Source of the DNA: Bacteroidota bacterium
Lineage (GTDB): Bacteria; Bacteroidota; Bacteroidia; 2-12-FULL-35-15
Assembly: GCA_023251855.1 (NCBI GenBank)
Contig: JAHEYA010000032.1
Coordinates: forward strand, 1 to 12,031
Direction of reading: 5' to 3'
Length of the DNA: 12,031 bases
The translations under genes were made by a program, and so were the position numbers. Below, one piece after another: positions 6,501 through 12,031 of this stretch. Every line of letters starts with the position of its first letter. Position 1 is the first letter of the stretch. Under the pieces are notes generated by a model, which saw nothing but the letters and a program-made list of their open reading frames with translations, had not been told where the DNA came from and ran no database searches.

Positions 6501-6989
6501 TCTCATAAATATACAGGAAACATTTATACAACATACGTAAATGATTGTAATATTGATACCGATATGGAAATTTTAATTCCGGATGACTATGTAAATAATA
6601 TCACCGAACGATTAAATTTATACCGCGAATTAGATGATGCAAAAGATGAGTCAGTACTAAATCAGTTTGAAACGAATCTCCACGACCGTTTTGGACCGGT
6701 ACCTGAACAAGCAATTGAATTAATTCATACTATTCGTTTACGTTGGTTAGCAATGGAGATGGGACTTGAAAAATTATTGTTGAAGAATAATCGTTTGGTT
6801 GGATATTTTATTCAGAACCAAAATTCACCTTATTATCAAAGTGAAACATTTACTAAGGTATTAAAGTTTGTTCAAACAAATGCACGGATTTGTAAAATGA
6901 AAGAGACCAATGATAAACTTTCTCTATCATTCGAAAACATTAAATCCATTGATGATGCAATCATAGCGTTGAGTCCAATTTTGAAATAA
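3591..6989 (+). CDS. mfd: Transcription-repair coupling factor Mfd
   Basis: A 1132-residue DNA translocase that removes RNA polymerase stalled at DNA damage and recruits UvrA for nucleotide excision repair. All expected parts are visible. The UvrB-homology region (about 1-340) has a degenerate nucleotide loop (VIGSGAS, 35-41). The RNA-polymerase-interacting CarD-like domain (about 440-510) contains NPGDYITHIDYGIGRY. The translocase core has Walker A GDVGFGKTE (598-606), the DEEQ box (699-702), LTATPIPRTL and motif VI QMRGRVGR (868-875). The C-terminal TRCF domain (about 985-1085) contains RFGPVPEQA. Length is normal for the family. The start is GTG at 3591: the in-frame TAG at 3570-3572 and the lack of an upstream ATG leave little choice, and the N-terminus fits the family. 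Two GC-rich palindromic repeats are embedded in frame and add about 12 residues each (114-125 and 380-392) in likely surface loops. The catalytic motifs are untouched, so the protein is expected to work. No good promoter is visible. The second MITE-like element lies directly upstream and may influence expression. Confidence 0.97.
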   Translation: MTKEDILRKYNESTQNSLLTNELKGSAAHVQLKGVIGSGASFIAAAAYQSSNKTNLLILADKEEAAYFLNDLENLIGEENVLFFPASYRMPYQHEDIDNSNILLRAEVLNKLNHPSPPGEGMGLRYCIITYPEALSEKVVTKTNLTKNTLTLKQGEKISIDFISEVLTEYAFDRVDYVLEPGQFSIRGGIVDIFSFSNDNPYRVEFSGNDVDSIRSFDSISQLSIQKLTYCTIIPNIQTKLLQESRQTFFEFIPENSVVWFKHFQLTSDRIEKAFELAETSFKKLDSVIEQLEPRELYIDKDTFTKQVLLFPLVEFGNHFSLAPTQTISYNFSPQPGFNKNFNFLNDNFHGNVRNKFINIIFSDTAKQIERLYKIFEDIAPSNSPKGEQGLLFTPLLLSIHEGFIDNDLKIACYTDHQIFDRYHRFRLKNSFNKKNEALTLKELKGLNPGDYITHIDYGIGRYGGLETIEVNGKTQETIRLVYKDYDIVNISIHSLHRIAKYSGKEGAEPKVNKLGTNTWATLKQKTKKKVKEIAFDLIQLYAKRKALKGFQFSPDNYMQNELEASFIYEDTPDQIKSTADVKKDMESEWPMDRLVCGDVGFGKTEVAIRAAFKAVCDSKQVAILVPTTILALQHYKTFKERLKDLPCKVDYINRFKSAKQQKETLERLEKGEIDILIGTHGIVGKNVKFKDLGLMIIDEEQKFGVGVKDKLKTFKTNLDTLTLTATPIPRTLQFSMMGARDLSVISTPPPNRYPVQTELHTFNEEIIRDAIMFETSRGGQIFFVHNRVQNIMEVAGMIQRLCPDVKVAIGHGQLEGDKLEEVMMGFVEGEYDVLVATTIIESGLDISNANTILINQAHTFGLSDLHQMRGRVGRTNKKAFCYLLTTPVSLLTTEARKRLKAIEEFSDLGSGFNIAMRDLDIRGAGNLLGGEQSGFINEIGFEMYQKILNEAILELRAEHEELRTTDVGGSHKYTGNIYTTYVNDCNIDTDMEILIPDDYVNNITERLNLYRELDDAKDESVLNQFETNLHDRFGPVPEQAIELIHTIRLRWLAMEMGLEKLLLKNNRLVGYFIQNQNSPYYQSETFTKVLKFVQTNARICKMKETNDKLSLSFENIKSIDDAIIALSPILK
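3931..3966 (+). repeat. In-frame palindromic repeat inside mfd (copy A)
   Basis: CCCCTCTCC (3932-3940) and GGAGAGGGG (3945-3953) form a perfect 9-base stem with a 4-base loop, followed by ATGGGGCTGAGGT. The segment is much richer in GC than the gene around it. It encodes HPSPPGEGMGLR (residues 114-125), between AEVLNKLN and YCIITYPEALSEKV. In ordinary Mfd proteins these two conserved pieces are joined by a short loop. The last 22 bases agree at 19 positions with the intergenic copy at 7058-7095, showing one dispersed family. Confidence 0.75.
4728..4761 (+). repeat. In-frame palindromic repeat inside mfd (copy B)
   Basis: CTCCCCC (4739-4745) and GGGGGAG (4748-4754) form a perfect 7-base stem around AA, with a further GCCCC (4728-4732) and GGGGC (4757-4761) outside it. 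It encodes APSNSPKGEQGLL (residues 380-392), between RLYKIFEDI and the conserved FTPLLLSIHEGF. Its sequence differs from copy A, but it has the same GC-rich hairpin style and the same in-frame behaviour, so it is probably a second subfamily of dispersed repeat. Confidence 0.7.
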
Positions 6990-7057
6990 TTATGACTTAA
7001 CCACAATTCATAAGAAGTACATAGGTTCAAATTACAAATGAAATTCTCTTAAATGCT

Positions 7058-7095
7058 ACCTCCCTTCTCCTTTGGAGAAGGGTTGGGGATGAGGT
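7058..7095 (+). repeat. Intergenic copy of the palindromic repeat (copy C)
   Basis: CCCTTCTCC (7062-7070) and GGAGAAGGG (7074-7082) form a perfect 9-base stem with loop TTT. An outer ACCTC (7058-7062) and GAGGT (7091-7095) extend the symmetry. It lies in the 173-base gap between mfd and the amidase gene and is the clear relative of the copy inside mfd at 3931-3966. No T-run follows, so it is not a canonical terminator, although the hairpin might protect the 3' end of the mfd transcript. The rest of this gap shows no gene or clear promoter. Confidence 0.75.
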
Positions 7096-7162
7096 CAACA
7101 AGGAAATTTGTAGAAAAAATTATTACAAAGAAATTGCATAGTTTAAAAAACGAACTGTAACA

Positions 7163-8473
7163 ATGAATTTAGTTTTTAAAATAAATACTTCACTCACTTT
7201 CTTGCTCTTATTTGCAGTTGCTAATTGCATTGCACAAGACTCTTCAACAGCAAATAAAATAAAACAGTACTCTAAAAAAGTGGAAAGCTATCTCGACAAA
7301 TCAAAAATATTAACACCTTATTATGCCATCAAAACCAATGGAATTAGCATATACGACTCACCAGAAAGTAAATTGAAAGAAAGTTCAGAATTTCATATTA
7401 GCTGGGACAAGCTGGATGAATTTAATTTGTACTTAAAAAATTGTTCTGTTCAACAGGTATATGAAACTTACAAAAAAGGTGATTTTAATAAAATGATTCC
7501 TTGTCGGAATGGAAATTCTTCTCCCTCAACTGTCGGTCAATTTGGTAAAGTTTCTCTGAAAGGCTTAAAAATAGCCATTGATGCCGGTCATATAGCAGGT
7601 GATATGGAAATGGGGAATATTGAAAAAAAGTGTTTAACACTTCAATGTGTTAACGATCAGGGATTAAAAGATTCAATTGAAATTGCAGAAGGCATGCTCA
7701 CTTTCGCCACAGCAAAATTATTAAAAGCTAAATTAGAAGCCCAAGGTGCCGAAGTTTTACTAACGCGAAAATTCAATAACGGTACTGCTTTCGGAGTAAC
7801 ATTCGATAAGTGGCTGGAAACAAATTATAAATCCACAGTGGATAGTCTTTTTACAGTTGGAAAATTAACACTCAGTCAAAAAAAATTCTTCTATAGCCCC
7901 AAAGCCAGTAAACGAGATAAGTTCAGAGTAATATTTAAAGATGTTGAACTAGCAAAAAGAGCGGAGATTATCAATAATTATAACCCCGATCTTACTATTA
8001 TCATTCATTATAATGTTGATGAAAACAATACAGGGTGGACAAAGCCGGCCAATAAAAATTTCAATATGACTTTTGTTGGAGGTGCTTTTATGAAGGATGA
8101 TCTGTCAACCCCCGAAAAACGTTTTGAATTTTTGAGACTGCTTGTGAGTAAGGATATAGAACAGTCAATTTTATTAAGTTCATCAATGGTTAAAAGTTTT
8201 GAAAAAAATTTGAATGTTAAAACAGCAAAAATAAAAGATGCCGATTATTTAATGGAGGGCTGTTTGGCAACTCCCGAAGCAGGTGTATATTGTCGGAATC
8301 TTCAATTAACACGATACATTCATGGCACACTGGTATACGGTGAAACTTTGTATCAGGATAATATTAACGAGTCTAAAGCTTTAAATGAAGAAAGCGACAA
8401 AACTAAAAACGAGAGGGTTCAGCAAGTTGCCGAGGCTTATTTTCAAGGGGTTTTGAATTATATAAAAAAATAA
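7163..8473 (+). CDS. Secreted N-acetylmuramoyl-L-alanine amidase (Amidase_3 type, divergent)
   Basis: A 436-residue exported protein predicted to cut the bond between N-acetylmuramic acid and L-alanine in peptidoglycan. Residues 1-25 are a signal peptide (hydrophobic LTFLLLFAVANC, then IAQ). Residues about 30-128 have no recognised domain. The zinc hydrolase domain begins with LKGLKIAIDAGH (H143). Its expected ligands are H143, E176 (in SIEIAEGMLTFATAKLL) and H282 (DLTIIIHYNVDE). E372 in CLATPEAGVYCRN fits the catalytic glutamate. The conserved VLLTR is at 198-202. Two features are unusual. About 60 extra residues (203-262) separate VLLTR from the helix AKRAEIINNYNPDL, and a second long insertion lies between the last histidine and the catalytic glutamate. 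Because H143, E176 and H282 remain, activity is likely. A Bacteroidota-specific subfamily working in cell separation or wall turnover is inferred. It lies 173 bases after mfd on the same strand, with no obvious functional link. Confidence 0.82.
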   Translation: MNLVFKINTSLTFLLLFAVANCIAQDSSTANKIKQYSKKVESYLDKSKILTPYYAIKTNGISIYDSPESKLKESSEFHISWDKLDEFNLYLKNCSVQQVYETYKKGDFNKMIPCRNGNSSPSTVGQFGKVSLKGLKIAIDAGHIAGDMEMGNIEKKCLTLQCVNDQGLKDSIEIAEGMLTFATAKLLKAKLEAQGAEVLLTRKFNNGTAFGVTFDKWLETNYKSTVDSLFTVGKLTLSQKKFFYSPKASKRDKFRVIFKDVELAKRAEIINNYNPDLTIIIHYNVDENNTGWTKPANKNFNMTFVGGAFMKDDLSTPEKRFEFLRLLVSKDIEQSILLSSSMVKSFEKNLNVKTAKIKDADYLMEGCLATPEAGVYCRNLQLTRYIHGTLVYGETLYQDNINESKALNEESDKTKNERVQQVAEAYFQGVLNYIKK

Positions 8474-8638
8474 AAAAATTTCTGAATTATTCTCGCGTTC
8501 TTTTTCTGTAAATCACAATTAAAACAGAATAAAATTCCACAAAAAACCAACTTGTTGGTGTAAATAAGTTTTTAAAAAACCGAAGCAACTTCCTTCTCAT
8601 AGAAACACTCTTCACTAGTATTTTAAAACTATTTAACT

Positions 8639-8646
8639 TATATTTG
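8639..8646 (+). promoter_or_regulatory. -7 promoter element of the giant surface-protein gene
   Basis: TATATTTG is a perfect match to the Bacteroidota consensus TAnnTTTG, 40 bases before the ATG at 8687. That would give a leader of about 33 bases. A clear -33 TTTG at the right spacing is absent. It lies in the 213-base gap after the amidase gene, which otherwise is AT-rich with only a short palindrome at 8546-8559. The giant gene is therefore likely transcribed on its own. Confidence 0.5.
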
Positions 8647-8686
8647 GTATTCATTTTTTTTGAGTAATAACATAGAACAAGACCCA

Positions 8687-11600
8687 ATGAAAAAAAACTA
8701 TTATCATTTTGTATCTGTTTTATCAATTTTTATTTTTGCCACCTTCCCCTCAATACAAGCCATCAGTGCAAATAAAGAATGGTCTTCAAACAATGAAAAC
8801 CCTAAAGTTTTTATAGAAAATAAAGGGCAGTTTCACACTTACGATCCTGAACAAAACGTTTTGTATGCCTTCGACAACGGTTCGAATATGATCTATTTTA
8901 CCTCAAATGGTGTAATTTATAGTTTTATAGAAGCCAAACAAAAAGACAAGGAAGAAAGAGAAGAGGAAAGAGAGAGAAAAAAAGTTTTTAAAACAATAGA
9001 GGACTGGAAAAAGCACGAGGCTGCGGAGAAAAAAGTAGAATATAACATGGATGCTGTAAATTTTACTTGGGAAAACTCAAATCCGGAAGTAGAAATAATA
9101 GCTCAGGATCTAGCTCAGGAATACTATAGCTACACTTTTAAAGAAAAAGGAGCAGCCCTCAAAAACGTTAATTTCATTAAAGCCTATAAAAAACTGCTTT
9201 ATAAAAATCTTTATCCCAACATTGATGTAGAATATATTTTTCATCCTGAAAAAGGAATTAAATACTCCCTAATACTGCATCCCGGAGCCGATATTTCAAA
9301 AGTTAAAATGAATTATGGTAAAAAGGTGAAACTTAATAAAAATGGGGATCTACACATTTCTACTTTATTTGGTGACATCATTGAACACGCTCCAACCACA
9401 TTTTATTTAGGCGGTGAAAATATCAAATCATCTTTTGAATTAAAAAATAATATCATTTCATTTAAGTTTAACGAACCACAAACAACAAACAATCAACAAC
9501 GAACCATTATCATTGACCCCTGGGTTCAAACTCCTACTATGTCCAACTCAAACTGCGTATGGGAATGTGAGAAAGATGGAGCAGGCAACGTTTATATTAT
9601 CGGTGGTGATGCGCCATTGAGATTAAGAAAATATAATTCGGCAGGTACTATGCAATGGACCTACAATACACCCTGGGATACTGCTACCGACTGGCTTGGA
9701 ACTATGGCAACAGATTTGGCTGGAAATAGTTATGTAACCGATGGCTCTACTGCCGCATTGCAAAAAATTAATACAAGTGGTTCAATGGTTTACAATGTCA
9801 CAGGCGGATCTATTGATGAATATTGGAATATTACTTTTAACTGCGACCAAACCAAATTGATTGTTGGAGGAACTCATGGATTGCCCGGAATTCCTCCTGC
9901 TATACGAGGAGCCATATTCGACATAAATCCAAGTTCCGGAGCTGTAACAAGCACAAAAATAGTTGGGTATTCCCGTACTACTACCATGTTTGGATTACCG
10001 GTAACTGATGGCGAAGAAGTAAGATCAATAACATCTTCACGTAATGCCAAATATTATTTCCTCACCTTAGATACAATTGGGTGTATCGATCAAGATTTTT
10101 CTGCATGTCCTAACGGTAGCATTTTTAATATTAACGATGGTTATTCTTTTTCATACAAATGCGAAAATTATCGTCCTAGCAATGGTAACGCTGGTATGTG
10201 TTCAATACGGGCAAATAGATATTTTGTGTATTCCCAAAATGGTACAACCATCCAGAAACGTTCGCTTACAACAGGTGCTATTATAACTAGTGCTGCAATT
10301 GCTGGAGGTATCAGTATTTCCAGCGGAAGTTTAAATCAAGCAGGTAATAGTGGAATTGATATTGATAGTTGTGGTAATGTGTATGTTGGCTCAGGCAATG
10401 CCGTTATTAAATATGATGCTAATCTAAGCGTGATTAGCTCTGTTACTTTACCATTCAGAGTGTATGATGTTGCTGTTAGTTATAGTGGTAATGTTATTGT
10501 TGCCGGTGCCACAGGAAATAGTTCAAATGCTTCTAGAGTTGGATATGTTCAATCTATCAACATGTCTTCTTGTGATCCTATGATTTTATTCTGCTGTGAT
10601 GCTACTGTTTGTCCTGTTGGACCCTATTGTACCAATCAGGCCCCGGTTACCTTAACACCGGTTACTCCGGGTGGTACATGGAGTGGTGTAGGTGTTAACA
10701 GTTCAGGTGTATTTAATCCAGCCACTGCCGGAGTAGGTCTCCATACTATTATTTATACCCTTCCTTGTGGTAGTGATTCGATCAGAATAAAAGTAAATTG
10801 TTGTGGTTCTGCGATTAATCCTGCAGGCCCTTTTTGTCTCTCAACTGCCCCTGTTACATTAACAGCAGCTTTAAGTGGCGGAACATGGAGTGGACCGGGG
10901 GTTAACGCTTCAACAGGTGTTTTTACACCCTCTGTGGCTGGTATCGGAACTCATAATATTATTTATTCCATTGCGGGTTGCGGTAATGATACACTCAGCA
11001 TTGTTGTAAGTGGTTGTGTTGCTTTAATTGCCTGTAAGGAAACAAATGGAAATATTACTGTTTCGGCAGGTGCAGGGCCATACACTTGGTACACACAAAC
11101 AACAACTCAAAATTGTACGGCCTGTTTCTTCGGATGTACTATTCCTCCGGGATGTGCAGTAAATGTGATTACATGGACAAGCTTCGCTACAGGAACAACC
11201 GTTACACCTACAACTTTCCCAATTTTAATAATTGACTCTGCCGGAGATAGCATACAAATCAGCAGTTTGGCATCTTTACAGCTTTGCTCAAACACTTGTC
11301 CTCCGCTAACCGTTACTGCTGTAAACATTGTTAATGATAGCTGTTTTGGTCAGTCAAATGGTAGTTTTAGTGCTTCAACCACGGGAGGCACATCTCCATG
11401 GGATTATGTTTTAAAATTAGGAACTACAACAATTGCTACATTTAATAATATTGCCGGAACCCAAAGTTTCACTGGTCTTGCAGCCGGAACATATACATTA
11501 AACGTTCTTGATAGCAATAATTGTCCGGGAACAACAACAATAATAATTACTCAACCGGCTGCCGGCTCTATTGCAACTGCCGGTCCGGATCAAACTATGT

Positions 11601-12031
11601 GCGGTAATTCAACCGTATTGGCCGGCAATGCTCCTACGGTTGGTACAGGCATCTGGACCTTGATAAGCGGTACCGGAACAATTACGACTCCCGCATCTGC
11701 TACAAGTGCAGTTACTGGGTTAGGCGTTGGTACAGCTGTTTTTCTGTGGACAATCTCCAACTCACCTTGCCCATCCTCTTCCGATTCAGTAGCAATAACT
11801 AATACCGGTGGTGGCCCAACAGTAACAATAACTGCGCAAACAAATGTTTCCTGTTATGGTGGAAATAATGGTAGTGCAACAGCTTCCGCCTCTGGTGGTA
11901 GCGGTAATTTGACTTATTTATGGACAGTAAATGGTGGAAGTTTGCCTATAGCCACAAATATGGTTGCCGGAACTTATACTATAACAGTTACTGATGCTAG
12001 CAGTTGTACTAGTGTTGCCACAGTTACAATT
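8687..12031 (+). CDS. Giant secreted DUF7948 / SprB-repeat surface protein (C-terminus beyond the right edge)
   Basis: The frame is open for 1115 codons from ATG 8687 to the window end. A signal peptide (1 to about 28) is followed by a DUF7948-like N-terminal domain (about 39-278, starting PKVFIENKGQF and ending TIIIDPW), as in many Bacteroidota SBBP-repeat and gliding-associated proteins. Within it, residues 82-120 are a highly charged segment (KDKEEREEERERKK) likely to be helical. Residues about 280-634 resemble a beta-propeller, with NVYIIGGD, NSYVTDG and NVYVGSG strand motifs. Two tandem cysteine-bearing repeats with GGTWSG cores follow (636-704 and 705-776). Next come a linker region, a SprB-type repeat (871-958: NDSCFGQSNGSFSAS, then AGTYTLNVLDSNNC), a PKD-like AGPDQTMCG unit (about 962-1040) and a second SprB repeat (about 1043-1115). 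Such proteins are exported by the type IX system and serve as adhesins or gliding surface filaments. The sorting domain expected at the C-terminus is outside the window. The gene has its own promoter element, so it is probably not part of the mfd unit. Confidence 0.88.
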   Translation, partial: MKKNYYHFVSVLSIFIFATFPSIQAISANKEWSSNNENPKVFIENKGQFHTYDPEQNVLYAFDNGSNMIYFTSNGVIYSFIEAKQKDKEEREEERERKKVFKTIEDWKKHEAAEKKVEYNMDAVNFTWENSNPEVEIIAQDLAQEYYSYTFKEKGAALKNVNFIKAYKKLLYKNLYPNIDVEYIFHPEKGIKYSLILHPGADISKVKMNYGKKVKLNKNGDLHISTLFGDIIEHAPTTFYLGGENIKSSFELKNNIISFKFNEPQTTNNQQRTIIIDPWVQTPTMSNSNCVWECEKDGAGNVYIIGGDAPLRLRKYNSAGTMQWTYNTPWDTATDWLGTMATDLAGNSYVTDGSTAALQKINTSGSMVYNVTGGSIDEYWNITFNCDQTKLIVGGTHGLPGIPPAIRGAIFDINPSSGAVTSTKIVGYSRTTTMFGLPVTDGEEVRSITSSRNAKYYFLTLDTIGCIDQDFSACPNGSIFNINDGYSFSYKCENYRPSNGNAGMCSIRANRYFVYSQNGTTIQKRSLTTGAIITSAAIAGGISISSGSLNQAGNSGIDIDSCGNVYVGSGNAVIKYDANLSVISSVTLPFRVYDVAVSYSGNVIVAGATGNSSNASRVGYVQSINMSSCDPMILFCCDATVCPVGPYCTNQAPVTLTPVTPGGTWSGVGVNSSGVFNPATAGVGLHTIIYTLPCGSDSIRIKVNCCGSAINPAGPFCLSTAPVTLTAALSGGTWSGPGVNASTGVFTPSVAGIGTHNIIYSIAGCGNDTLSIVVSGCVALIACKETNGNITVSAGAGPYTWYTQTTTQNCTACFFGCTIPPGCAVNVITWTSFATGTTVTPTTFPILIIDSAGDSIQISSLASLQLCSNTCPPLTVTAVNIVNDSCFGQSNGSFSASTTGGTSPWDYVLKLGTTTIATFNNIAGTQSFTGLAAGTYTLNVLDSNNCPGTTTIIITQPAAGSIATAGPDQTMCGNSTVLAGNAPTVGTGIWTLISGTGTITTPASATSAVTGLGVGTAVFLWTISNSPCPSSSDSVAITNTGGGPTVTITAQTNVSCYGGNNGSATASASGGSGNLTYLWTVNGGSLPIATNMVAGTYTITVTDASSCTSVATVTI
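10592..11014 (+). repeat. Two tandem GGTWSG domain repeats in the giant protein
   Basis: Residues 636-704 and 705-776 are two copies of one unit. Each begins with a CC pair, then has PxGPxC, APVTLT, GGTWSG (W665 and W734, 69 residues apart), V(F)xPxxAGxGxH and an IIY strand, and closes with a CG-D segment. The protein copies are clearly alike while the DNA has diverged, so the duplication is old. They resemble immunoglobulin-like stalk domains of Bacteroidota surface proteins. Confidence 0.7.

Noticed and set aside
8546..8559. Palindrome ACCAAC-TT-GTTGGT as a terminator for the amidase gene
   Set aside because: The stem is short, the loop too small, and only a weak T-run follows at some distance. 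On the minus strand a T-run follows directly, but no minus-strand gene needs ending there.
8487..8726. 79-codon minus-strand reading frame in the gap before the giant gene
   Set aside because: It is lysine/phenylalanine/serine-rich AT noise, overlaps the start and promoter of the giant gene, and has no family signature.
10077..11328. Two short reading frames (one plus, one minus) inside the giant gene
   Set aside because: The main frame is continuous across both, with clear repeats, so they are shadows.

Overview
The window looks like chromosomal DNA from an AT-rich member of the Bacteroidota, probably an uncultured gliding or surface-colonising lineage near the Flavobacteriales, Sphingobacteriales or Chitinophagales. 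The evidence is a Bacteroidota-type -7 promoter element (TAnnTTTG) before two genes, A-rich leaders without clear Shine-Dalgarno sequences, a small PorT-like outer-membrane barrel, and two secreted proteins built from SH3b/PKD and SprB-type repeats as seen in gliding and type IX secretion organisms. No exact genus can be called.

Left part (1-2096): two minus-strand genes, probably one transcription unit. One encodes an outer-membrane beta-barrel protein (964-1734). The other encodes a secreted SH3b plus PKD protein that runs off the left edge (1-921). Divergent from them is a small XRE-family regulator (1866-2096). A 16-base palindrome lies in the shared upstream region and is a natural operator candidate.

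Middle (2097-3590): a scarred accessory region. It holds the decayed 3' end of a gene with a 12-base minisatellite and a helix-turn-helix tail, then a 141-base MITE-like palindromic element. Next come an intact DUF3800 gene, an 81-base compact inverted-repeat structure that could be an RNA or a recombination site, and a second palindromic element just before mfd.

Right part (3591-12031): the housekeeping gene mfd (transcription-repair coupling factor), a secreted divergent Amidase_3-type N-acetylmuramoyl-L-alanine amidase, and the first 1115 codons of a giant secreted protein (DUF7948-like N-terminus, beta-propeller-like region, SprB and PKD-like repeats) that runs off the right edge.

The most notable signal is that GC-rich hairpin repeats of a dispersed family sit inside the mfd reading frame at two places. 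Both keep the frame and add about a dozen residues each to Mfd. A clear relative of the first lies in the mfd-amidase gap. This is a Bacteroidota counterpart of protein-coding palindromic repeats such as Rickettsia RPEs. No CRISPR array, tRNA, rRNA or complete insertion sequence was seen.
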